From JADLGL01 sp963823045 (GTDB lineage Bacteria > Pseudomonadota > Alphaproteobacteria > Rhizobiales > Kaistiaceae): 64,000 nucleotides of DNA. Location of the stretch: positions 195,992 to 259,991 of the forward strand of contig CAWGKA010000007.1 of assembly GCA_963823045.1 (NCBI GenBank). Direction: 5' to 3'. The stretch's first letter is position 1. Each line of letters opens with the position of its first letter. Shown piece after piece: positions 54,475 to 63,004 of the stretch. Below the pieces are notes generated by a model, which saw only the letters and a list, made by a program, of their open reading frames with translations, ran no database searches and was not told the origin of the DNA. The position numbers and the translations under genes are program-made.

Positions 54475-55230
54475 TCAGGTCCAGCGGAACAGTCTGGTCG
54501 CGAGCACGAGCGAAACGACGGTCCACACCACCATCACCACGAATTGCAGCGTCGGGAATCCCGTCTCGAACCAGCCCGTCGTCAGCGCCTGCGCGACCGC
54601 GCCGAGCGGCACGAAGGTGGAGATCGTCTGGAGGGTGTCCGACATGGCGGGACCTGGAATCCAAATGCCGGCGAAGAAGAGCATCGGAAAATAAGCGATC
54701 ATGCCGATGCCGGTGGCGGCGCCGCTGCTTGGCGCGAGCGCTGCGATCAGCGCGCCGAGTCCCATCATCTGCACCGCACCGATGAGAAACGCCGCGATGA
54801 CGACAAGGGGCTGTTCGGGAGCGGGAATGTCGAGCAGGACGAAGCCCGCCACAAGCGCCAAAATCACGCCGCCGATGAGCGCGGCGAGGTTCGCGATGAT
54901 TTCCGCGACGATGAGCAGAGACGCCGGCATCGGCGTGAGCGCCAGCCGCCTCAAAACGCCCTTCTCCCGATACACCCCGAAGTTCGGCGGGAACGTCACC
55001 AGGGAAACGGTGCCGATGGAGAGCCCGAGCACCGCCGGCAGGTAAATGTCGATCGGGCGGAGCCCCGTGTAAATTGGCCCGGCGTCGACCATCGGCTCGC
55101 TCATGCCGGGCATCACATAGCCGACGACGACCAGGAGCATCGCCGGAAACACCAGAGCGAAGAAGACGCGCGCAGGCTCGCGAAGGAAAAGCCGGCCATG
55201 CGTGCGGATGACGATCGCGGTTGCTGACAT
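54475..55230 (-). CDS. ABC-2 type transporter permease
   Basis: A 251-residue integral membrane protein with six predicted segments: FALVFPAMLLVVVGYVMPG, YLPAVLGLSIGTVSLVTFPPNFGVYREKGVLRRLALTPM, the two central helices, and MIAYFPMLFFAGIWIPGPAMSDTLQTISTFVPLG. The last matches the ABC-2 permease consensus. The start at 55230 overlaps the ATPase gene stop region (55232). Likely exports a drug or lipid-like compound; the substrate is unknown. DrrB/NodJ-like in layout. Confidence 0.88.
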   Translation of the reverse strand: MSATAIVIRTHGRLFLREPARVFFALVFPAMLLVVVGYVMPGMSEPMVDAGPIYTGLRPIDIYLPAVLGLSIGTVSLVTFPPNFGVYREKGVLRRLALTPMPASLLIVAEIIANLAALIGGVILALVAGFVLLDIPAPEQPLVVIAAFLIGAVQMMGLGALIAALAPSSGAATGIGMIAYFPMLFFAGIWIPGPAMSDTLQTISTFVPLGAVAQALTTGWFETGFPTLQFVVMVVWTVVSLVLATRLFRWT

Positions 55231-55231
55231 G

Positions 55232-56175
55232 TCAGACCTCCGTCGCGGTGGCGTGGCTGGTGAGGTCGACAAACGCGTCCTCGAGGTTCGAACGTTCCAC
55301 CGTCACGTCGACGGGCGTGATGCCATTCTCCGCAAGCGCCCGCACGACGGTGACGACGGCATCTTTCTCGCCGTGAACGATCACCTCGCCGGCAACAAGC
55401 TCGACGGCCTTCACCGAAGGCAACGGATCGAGGATAGCGTGCAGCCGCTCCGGCACGACTGGCTCCGCAGTGCGGAAACGCAGTTCGTGCCCGCCACGGG
55501 CGCGGCCGATGAGCCCGGCGGGCGTGTCGATCGCCACCACCTTGCCGCGATCGATCAGCGCGATCCGGTCGCAGAGGCGCTCGGCCTCGTCCATGAAATG
55601 CGTGACGAGGACGATGGTGACGCCGGAATCGCGCACGCCTTCGATGAGGTCCCAGACTTCGCGCCGCGCCTGCGGATCGAGGCCGGTCGTCAGCTCGTCC
55701 AGCACGGCGACCTTGGGGTTGCCGATGAGCGCCAAGGCGATGGCGAGCCGCTGCTTCTGCCCGCCCGAGAGATGGCGGTATTGGGTGGAAAGCTTCTCGC
55801 CGAGCCCAAGGTCATTCGCCAAGGCGCGTCCGTCCGCAGGGTTCGGGTAGAACGCGGCGAACATCTCGAGCGCCTCGGCGACCGTGATCTTCGGATGCAG
55901 TTCGCTTTCCTGAAGCTGCACGCCGACAAGCTGGCGGAGACGGTCGCGGTCGGCCTGCGGATCGAGGTCCAGAACCCGCACAGTGCCGGCATCGGCGACA
56001 CGCAGGCCGGTGACGATCTCGACCGTGGTCGTCTTCCCCGCGCCGTTTGGCCCGAGCACGCCGAAGATTTCGCCACGCCGCACGTCGAAGCTCACGCCGT
56101 CCACGGCCGGCTTGTTGTCGTAGCGCTTATGCAGGTCGTCACTGCGATGACGATGTCCGTCGCTGCATTCGTCAT
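55232..56175 (-). CDS. ABC-2 exporter ATP-binding protein, probable frameshift near the start
   Basis: ATPase partner of the permease: Walker A GPNGAGKTTTVEI, Q-loop GVQLQESELHPKITV, signature HLSGGQKQRLAIALALIG, Walker B VAVLDELTTGLDPQARREVWDL, H-loop VTHFMDEAE. A C-terminal DrrA-like regulatory part follows. The core begins DDLHKRYDNKPAVDGVSFDVRRGEIFG, but that frame has no near start codon. The adjoining frame gives MTNAATDIVIAV from the ATG at 56175, joined near 56141 by one missing base. Corrected length about 314. A short leader ORF and hairpin lie just upstream. Confidence 0.88.
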
Positions 56176-56228
56176 AGGCTGATCCCGAGTTGGAAGGTCG
56201 ATCGGACGGCCCCCGCCTCCGAGCGCTG

Positions 56229-56251
56229 CTCCCTGAACGTGGCTCAGGGAG
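56229..56251 (-). other. Hairpin overlapping the stop codon of the short leader ORF
   Basis: Arms CTCCCTGA (56229-56236) and TCAGGGAG (56244-56251) are exact complements with a seven-base loop. In the minus-strand transcript the first arm contains the TGA stop of the 19-codon ORF. No T-tract follows, so attenuation by translation is likelier than simple termination. Confidence 0.45.
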
Positions 56252-56303
56252 ACGCGACGTTTGCCGCGACACGCACCGGTGCGATCGATGTGGTGATCGT
56301 CAT
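56244..56303 (-). CDS. Putative 19-residue leader peptide upstream of the ABC-2 exporter
   Basis: Encodes MTITTSIAPVRVAANVASP followed by TGA. GAGGAG lies five to six bases before the ATG. The 15 bases covering it (tcaccgaacgaggag on this strand) are identical to those ahead of the leader ORF of rsgA at 13.3 kb. The stop lies in a perfect 8-bp hairpin and the exporter ATPase starts about 70 bases downstream. A leader peptide that controls the exporter is inferred. The peptide is not one I recognise, and a chance ORF cannot be excluded. Confidence 0.45.
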   Translation of the reverse strand: MTITTSIAPVRVAANVASP

Positions 56304-57252
56304 TGGGCTCCTCGTTCGGTGAAACGACGCCGCAGGAGCGCCTGTTGGGCAGGGATCAGGGTTCCTAACCGCCCGAGGCTCAAGGATCAAGCGGAGTTGT
56401 CAGGAAAGAGGCCTCGATGGAACGATCAGCCGTCGTCCTAGCGATGGCGATGGAGGTGGATCATCGGGCGGCGTAGCTTCGGTCGTGCCCAAACAAACTG
56501 AGGCGGGCATCTCCCGTTGCCACTGGCGTCAGATAGCGGCCTTTTGACATTGCTGGCATTCGCCGTCGGCTTCACGGCGGGGCGCCCCTGGACAGCGGTC
56601 AGTGACACTGATGCCGAAGTTGAAACACTCCACGACGTCTGCCATCGCATATCGGCATTCACGCCGTGAGCGTGTAGCAGCGACCAGATGTCCTGTCCGT
56701 TTACGGCGGGACGACGGCTCCGCCAGCAGATGGCGATTATTGGTGTCAGTGCTTCGCCAATCGCGGCGCGGTCAGTTGCCGATGCGAAATCGGCGCCATC
56801 GCTGAATACACAAGGATTTCGTGCAGCGAGGCGTTGTCCTAGGCATGGGAAGTCGGCGGCATCCAGAGATCTGGGATGGAGCAAGGGATCGTCGCATGAT
56901 CGTGAAGTCTGTAGTCAACGGCCTATCCAGCGCCAGACGGTACCAGACAGTGCAGACGTTCGCGCTCGTCGAAATTCAATTTGACTAGAAACCGGTCAGT
57001 GGGGGCACGAATTCCATTCCGATCACTTCACTACGGTAGCCGGAGCCTGAGGTCGCCACGATAGATGCCGCTAGAGAACAACGACAACTCGGGTAGTGCC
57101 AACCGCTCCGGCACGCAAAGTCCGCCTCGATATATGCCAAGCGGGACTTCAATCATGGGCGGCCCTCACGCGGATCGGCTACGGCGGAATCGGCAGTTTA
57201 GCCATTAGGATCACGGCGGAGCGCTACCGTAGGCAGACCCATCACTCAGCGG
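56304..57252. other. Gene-free stretch of about 0.95 kb between the exporter and guaA
   Basis: No protein-coding gene can be supported. Frames of up to 148 codons exist (for example minus 56438-56884) but their translations are rich in Arg, Ser and Pro without recognisable motifs. A 19-codon frame MERSAVVLAMAMEVDHRAA at 56416-56475 (plus) has AAGAGG upstream and is the only short ORF with a good ribosome-binding site. Bases 56900-57250 look lower in GC than the flanking genes, with AT-rich patches. No tRNA-like fold or obvious att repeats were found. It may be a decayed gene or insertion scar. Confidence 0.5.
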
Positions 57253-58813
57253 TCACTCCCACTCGATCGTGCCGGGGGGCTTCGAGGTCACGTCATAGAC
57301 GACGCGGTTGATGCCGCGGACCTCGTTGACGATGCGGTTGGCGGCGCGGCCGAGGAAGGCCATGTCGAAATGGTAGAAGTCGGCGGTCATGCCGTCGACC
57401 GAGGTCACGGCTCTGAGGGCGCAGACGATAATCGTAGGTGCGGCTGTCGCCCATGACGCCGACGGTGCGGACCGGCAGGAGCACGGCGAAGGCCTGCCAG
57501 ATGGCGTCGTAGAGGCCGGCCTTCCGTATCTCGTCGAGATAGATGGCGTCGGCCTTCCTGAGGATCGCGAGCTTCTCGGCGGTGACCTCGCCTGGGCAGC
57601 GGATGGCAAGGCCCGGACCCGGGAACGGGTGGCGGTCGACGAAATGCGCCGGCAGGCCGAGCTCGCGGCCGAGCTCGCGCACCTCGTCCTTGAACAGCTC
57701 GCGCAGCGGCTCGACCAGCTTCATCTTCATGCGCTCGGGCAGGCCGCCGACATTGTGGTGCGACTTGATCGTCACCGACGGGCCGCCGGTGAAGGAGACG
57801 CTTTCGATGACGTCGGGATAGAGCGTCCCCTGCGCCAGGAAATCGGCGCCGCCGAGCTTCGCCGCCTCGGCGTCGAACATGTCGATGAAGAGGCGGCCGA
57901 TCGTCTTCCGCTTCTGCTCGGGGTCGGTGACGCCGGCGAGCTCCTTGAGGAAGACTCCTTCCGCCTCGACATGGACGAGCGGGATGTTGAACGAGCCGCG
58001 GAAGAGCTCGACGACGTCCTTCGCCTCATTCAGACGCATCAGGCCGTGATCGACGAGGACGCAGGTGAGCTGGTCGCCGATCGCCTCATGGATGAGGACG
58101 GCGGCGACGGCGGAATCGACGCCGCCGGAAAGGCCGCAGATCACCCGCCCCTTGCCGACCTGCTCGCGGATCTGCGCGATCGCGCGATCCTTGAAGGCGG
58201 CCATGGTCCAGTCGCCGGCAAGGCCGGCAACGCGGTGGACGAAATTGGCGAGGAGCCGCGCGCCATCCGGCGTATGGGCGACCTCGGGGTGGAACTGAAC
58301 GCCGTAGAATTTCCGGCCCTCGTCGGCGATGGCGGCGAAGGGCGCGCCCTCCGAGGTGCCGATGACGGAGAAGCCCGGCGGCAGCGCGGTGACGCGGTCG
58401 CCATGGCTCATCCACACCTGGTGCCGGCTCGCCGCCTGCCAGATGCCGTCGAAGAGCGGCGACTGCGACCCGACGTCGAGATAGGCGCGGCCGAATTCCT
58501 GATGGTCCGAGGTCTCGACCGTGCCGCCCAGCGCCTCGACCATCGCCTGCTGGCCGTAGCAGATGCCAAGGACGGGGATGCCGGCGGCGAAGATCGCCTT
58601 CGACGCGCGCGGCGTATCGATGCCGGTGACGCTCGCCGGCCCGCCGGAGAGGATCACCGCCCTCGGCCGGCGTTCGGCGATCGCGGCGTCAGCCTGGCTG
58701 AAGGGCACGACCTCGGAATAGACGCCGGCCTCGCGCACCCGGCGCGCGATCAGCTGCGTCACCTGGCTGCCGAAGTCGACGATGAGAACGAGGTCGTGGG
58801 CAGGGTCCGTCAT
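57253..58813 (-). CDS. guaA: GMP synthase (glutamine-hydrolysing), frameshifted near the 3' end
   Basis: Converts XMP to GMP. The glutaminase domain has C85 in GICYGQQAMVEALGG and a His-Glu pair in VQFHPEVAHT; the ATP-pyrophosphatase loop is GLSGGVDSAVAAVLIH; HPFPGPGLAIRCPGEV leads into the C-terminal dimerisation domain. After MGDSRTYDY the frame breaks near 57431; VCALRAVTSVDGMTADFYHFDMAFLGRAANRIVNEV and the universal end PPGTIEWE are in the next frame. Removing one T restores 519 residues. The sequence otherwise shows no decay, so a consensus error is likely. Confidence 0.94.
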
Positions 58814-58878
58814 GGCGGGGGTCTAGAGAAATCCCCGAGTCGGTGCAACGGATTGCCGGGCCTTGTTGAACGCCTGAT

Positions 58879-59262
58879 TTAACCCGGCCGCACCTCGCAG
58901 CGACGATAGATCGTGGTGAAGCCGTCGGCGAGGTAGATGACCGCCAGCTGATCGGGCACGTCGTCGAAGCCTTCGGACAGGCCGAAGATCGCTTTCGTCG
59001 TCCAGGTCTCGCCCTCGCCGGAGCAGGCGAGCGTCGCCGTCCAAACGCCGCCATAGGTGCCGACCGCGTTCCAACTCGTGATGTCGCAGCCGGATTCGTA
59101 GAAGCCGATCTGACCGGCGACGGTGTCGAGGGTCATGATGTCGTCGGCATATTCATTGTTGCAGGACATGCCGAAGATCGACCAGCGGCCGTCGGCCGTC
59201 TGCGCCGACGCCAAGGTCGTGCCGGCGATCAGCGCGACGCCGGCTAGAAAGATGCGTTTCAT
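58879..59262 (-). CDS. Small secreted protein with four cysteines, function unknown
   Basis: A 127-residue protein with a clear signal peptide (MKRIFLAGVALIAGTTLASA). The mature part holds four cysteines (FGMSCNN, ESGCDI, LACSGEG, RRCEVRPG), enough for two disulfides in the periplasm. It has mixed beta character: ADGRWSIFG at the start, GGVWTATLAC and FTTIYRRC. I do not recognise a family. GAGGCACCGAG precedes the ATG at 59262. It lies between mtnN and guaA on the same strand. Confidence 0.7.
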   Translation of the reverse strand: MKRIFLAGVALIAGTTLASAQTADGRWSIFGMSCNNEYADDIMTLDTVAGQIGFYESGCDITSWNAVGTYGGVWTATLACSGEGETWTTKAIFGLSEGFDDVPDQLAVIYLADGFTTIYRRCEVRPG

Positions 59263-59331
59263 CTCGGTGCCTCCTTGTTTCTTGGCCAAAGCCGAGCCTA
59301 GCCGGGACGAAGCGGGGCGTATAGGCGGCTG

Positions 59332-59988
59332 CTAGTCGAAGGCGAGATGGCCGTCGGCGATCGCCCCTTCGATGAGATCGATGGCGCCGGCGAGCTTCTC
59401 GTCGATGATGTGGAGATATTCGGTCCAGTCGTGGAGGCCGGTGAGATCGCTTTTGCCGTCGGATATGCCGCGGATGCCGATCATCGGCAGGTCGAAGCGG
59501 TCGGCGGCGCGCAGGACGGCGAAGGATTCCATGTCGACCATTTCGGCGGCGATGCCGTCATAGGCGGCGCCGGAAACGATATCGGCGCCGGTGGAGATGG
59601 AGGCAGCGGGAATGCCGGGCACGCGCTGCTCGATCTCGACGACGATCGGCAGATCGGCGAACGGCGTCAGGCCCTTCTCGAAGCCGAGCGCCGAGGCGTC
59701 CATGTCACGATAGGAGACGCTCTCGACCTGGTAGATATGGGCGTGTTCGAGCGTGCGCGAGCCGGCCGAGCCGAGCGAGACGACGAGGTCCGGCAGCGCA
59801 TCCTCGGCCGCCAGCGCCGCGAGCGCCGCGGAGGTGGTGACGGCCGCCTCGACCGGGCCGACGCCGCAGATCAGCGGCAGGATGCGCTTCCGCAAATGCT
59901 CGCCATATTCGTTGTGCGTCGCCATGACGAAGAAGACGCGGCGGCCTCCGAGTTCGAGGATATGGCGGGCGGGATGCTCCGTGCTCAT
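59332..59988 (-). CDS. mtnN: 5'-methylthioadenosine / S-adenosylhomocysteine nucleosidase
   Basis: Cleaves MTA and SAH to adenine and thiosugar, recycling the by-products of SAM reactions. 218 residues: ICGVGPVEAAVTTSAAL, VSLGSAGSRTLEHAHIYQVESVSYRDMDAS, the active-site Glu in EMVDMESFAVLRAADRF, and the catalytic Asp in IRGISDGKSDLTGLHDW. ATG at 59988 overlaps the rsmB TGA (ATGA). The longer open frame upstream is rsmB in the wrong frame. The residue pattern fits MTAN better than other PNP-like nucleosidases. Confidence 0.85.
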   Translation of the reverse strand: MSTEHPARHILELGGRRVFFVMATHNEYGEHLRKRILPLICGVGPVEAAVTTSAALAALAAEDALPDLVVSLGSAGSRTLEHAHIYQVESVSYRDMDASALGFEKGLTPFADLPIVVEIEQRVPGIPAASISTGADIVSGAAYDGIAAEMVDMESFAVLRAADRFDLPMIGIRGISDGKSDLTGLHDWTEYLHIIDEKLAGAIDLIEGAIADGHLAFD

Positions 59989-61285
59989 GCGGCCTTCCTG
60001 AGCGCCGCGATGAAGAAGGCGTCGGTTCCCGTGCGCAACGGCGTCAGCTGGAGGCCGTGCGGCGTCGCCAGGGCGGCGGCCGTGAGCGCTGTCTGCGGCG
60101 TCGGGCGCAAGACCGGCATTGGCGATCATCTCGCCCATCGGCAGCGCGGCAAAGCCGGACATCTCGGCGAGGAAGGCGGCCATCTGGTCCTCGTTCTCCT
60201 CGGGCAGAAGCGAGCAGGTGACGTAGACTAGCAGACCGCCCGGCTTGACGAAGCCCGCCGCCTGGCGAAGCAGCGCCGCCTGCTCGCCGACGCGGTCGGC
60301 AAGTGCGCGCTCGCTGAGGCGCCATTTGGCGTCGGGATGGCGGCGCCAGGTGCCGGAGCCGCTGCAGGGCGCGTCGATGAGAACGCGGTCCATCGTGCCA
60401 GCGAGGCCGGCGAGATCGGAGCCGGCCGGATGGACCTGGACGTTGCGGGTGCCGGCGCGGCGGAGGCGGTCGAAGATCGGCGCGAGGCGATGCTTGTCGT
60501 TGTCGGTGGCGTGGATCTGGCCCTTGTTCTCCATCGCCGCGGCGAGCGCCAGCGTCTTGCCGCCACCGCCGGCGCAAAGGTCGAGGATCTGCTCGCCCGC
60601 CTTCGCGCCGACCATCAGCGCCGCGAGTTGGCTGCCCTCGTCCTGGATCTCGAACCAGCCCTTCTGAAAGCCGGGCTCGGCCTGAAGGTTCGGGTGGCGG
60701 CCGTCGCCATCCGTCGGCGGAACGCGGAGGCCGTCGGGCGAAAACGCGTCTCGACCGCGCCCTTGCGAGGCGAGCGCGCGGAGGACCTTGGCGCGGTCGG
60801 CTTTGAGCCGGTTGACGCGGAGGTCGAGCGGCGGGCGTCGGTCATCGCCTCAAGTTCGGCGACCCAGCCATCGCCGAAGGCGCGCGCCAGCGACGGCATG
60901 AGCCAGTCCGGCACGTCGGCGCGGATCGGGTCAGGCGCCTTGCTCAGATCGATGGTGTCGAGCCGACGCCGTTCGTCGTCGGTCAGCGGCGGTGGCGAAT
61001 GCGGCGCCTCGAGTTGCGCGGCGAGTTGCTCTGCCCCACACCCCAGCCGAACGCGACTGCACCAAGCGCCAGCGCCCGCGGCGTTTCCTCGCCCATGATC
61101 CAGGCGAGCGAGCGGCGGCGGCGCTCGGCGTCATAGACGATGTTGCCGATGGCGGCGCGGTCGCGCGAGCCGGCAAAGCGGTGCGACAGGCCCCAATCCT
61201 TCAGCGCCTCGGCAACCGGCCGGCGGCGTGCGGCGATGTCTTCCAGGACTTCGATCGCGGCGGCGATCCGCGCGCCCGGCGTCAT
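59985..61285 (-). CDS. rsmB: 16S rRNA m5C967 methyltransferase RsmB-like, broken by several indels
   Basis: SAM-dependent methyltransferase of the RsmB/NOL1 group. Pieces in order: NusB-like N-terminus (MTPGARIAAAIEVLEDIAARRRPVAEALKDWG, RAAIGNIVYDAERRRRSLAW); ADVPDWLMPSLARAFGDGW; DLRVNRLKADRAKVLRAL; GWFEIQDEGSQLAALMVGAKAGEQILDLCAGGGGKTLALAA; the catalytic Cys pair in DAPCSGSGTWRRHPDAKWR and YVTCSLLPEENE; and a C-terminus FFIAALRKAA. These lie in different frames, with net shifts near 61035 (C run), 60832 and 60108, and probably a compensating pair at 60741-60765. Corrected length about 433. Either poor sequence or a real pseudogene; guaB and mtnN flank it. Confidence 0.82.
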
Positions 61286-61315
61286 CGCGGGTGACGATCC
61301 ACGCTGCGACGCCCC

Positions 61316-62808
61316 TCAGGTGTTGCTCGGATAGTTCGGGCTTTCGCGGGTGATGACGACGTCATGGACGTGGCTCTCGCGAAGGCTGGCATTCGAGATG
61401 CGCACGAAGCGGGCGCGCTCCTTGAACTCGGTGAGATTGGCGGCGCCGACATAGCCCATCGCCGCGCGGACGCCGCCGACGAGCTGATGCAGGACGCCGG
61501 AGACCGGGCCCTTGAACGGCACCTGGCCCTCGATGCCTTCCGGCACCAGCTTCAACGTGTCGGTGACCTCGGCCTGGAAATAGCGGTCGGCCGAGCCACG
61601 CGCCATGGCGCCGACCGAGCCCATGCCGCGATAGGCTTTGTAGGAGCGGCCCTGATGCAGATAGACCTCGCCGGGGCTTTCCTCGGTGCCGGCCAGCAGC
61701 GAGCCGACCATCGCCGCAGAAGCGCCTGCCGCCAATGCCTTGGCAAGATCGCCTGAAAATTTGATTCCGCCATCGGCGATGACCGGAATGCCGGCCTTGT
61801 CGCCGACCTCGACGGCATCCATGATCGCCGTCAGCTGCGGCACGCCGACGCCGGCGACGACGCGGGTGGTGCAGATCGAGCCCGGGCCGATGCCGACTTT
61901 CACCGCGTCGGCGCCGGCATCGATCAGCGCCTTGGTGCCGTCGGCGGTCGCGACATTGCCGGCGATGACCTCGACCTGATTGGAGAGGCGCTTGACGCGC
62001 TCCACCTGCTCCAGCACCCGCGCGGAATGGCCGTGCGCGGTGTCGACGACGATGACGTCGACGCCGGCGTCGATCAGCTGCTCCGAGCGGGCGAAGCCCT
62101 CCTGACCGACGCTGGTGGCGGCGGCGACGCGAAGGCGACCCTGCTCGTCCTTCACCGCGGACGGATTGAGCTGGCTCTTCTCGATGTCCTTCACGGTGAT
62201 GAGGCCGACGCAGCGATAGGCATCGTCGACGACGACCAGCTTCTCGATGCGGTTCTGATGGAGAAGGCGCTTGGCCTCTTCCTGATTGACCGACTCGCTG
62301 ACGGTGATGAGGTTGTCCTTGGTCATCAGTTCCGAGACGCGCTGGCCCGGGTCGGAGGCGAAGCGGACGTCGCGATTGGTGAGGATGCCGACGAGCTTGC
62401 CCGGGCCGTGCCCGTCGCCCTCGACGACCGGAATGCCGGAGATGCGGTAGCGCTCCATCAGCGCCAGCGCGTCGGCGAGCGTGGCGTCCGGGCCGATCGT
62501 CACCGGATTGACGACCATGCCGGACTCGAACTTCTTCACCTGATGGACCGCCTCGGCCTGGGCTTCCGGCGTCATGTTGCGGTGGATGACGCCGATGCCG
62601 CCGGCCTGGGCCATGGCGATGGCGAGCCGGCCTTCGGTGACGGTGTCCATCGCCGCCGACATGATCGGCATATTGAGTTCGATCGAGCGGGTCAGGCGGG
62701 TGCGAAGGTCGGCCTGAGCCGGCATGACTCGGACGGCCCGGGCAGAAGGAGCACGTCGTCGAAGGTGAGCGCGTCGCCGCCGGTGGAGGTTTCAATGATG
62801 GTGGCCAT
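61316..62808 (-). CDS. guaB: IMP dehydrogenase, frameshifted near the start
   Basis: Oxidises IMP to XMP, the branch point to guanine nucleotides. After one-base correction, 497 residues: MATIIETSTGGDALTFDDVLLLPGPSE then, in the next frame, MPAQADLRTRLTRSIELNMPIMSAAMDTVTE. The break is at about 62727, with one missing base (gag-tc where gag-gtc is expected). Two CBS domains lie between about residues 95 and 215. The catalytic Cys loop is GPGSICTTRVVAGVG, and YRGMGSVGAMARGSADRYF is the flap region. Same strand order guaB-rsmB-mtnN-guaA joins the two GMP enzymes. Confidence 0.93.
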
Positions 62809-63004
62809 GCCAAGCTCCGGTAAAACCTGCCATTCCGTCGGCTTTGCGGCCGCGGCGCAGGGTGCATCATGCGAAGATTGGCGGCGGTGATTACCACGCG
62901 GGTACGAATTCGTGAAAGCCTCCGGCGCGACATCAATGTGTGCCGCTGGCCTGCCCTGGCCGCGCAACCTAGCGGCGACCCGTGCGGCTGGGCTATGCCA
63001 AGCC

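Noticed and set aside
56438..56884. 148-codon minus-strand frame in the gene-free stretch
   Set aside because: No ribosome-binding site of note, no motif, and composition typical of an unused frame in GC-rich DNA.
57096..57311. 71-codon plus-strand frame overlapping the guaA 3' end
   Set aside because: It runs into antisense guaA sequence and has an Arg-rich shadow-frame translation.
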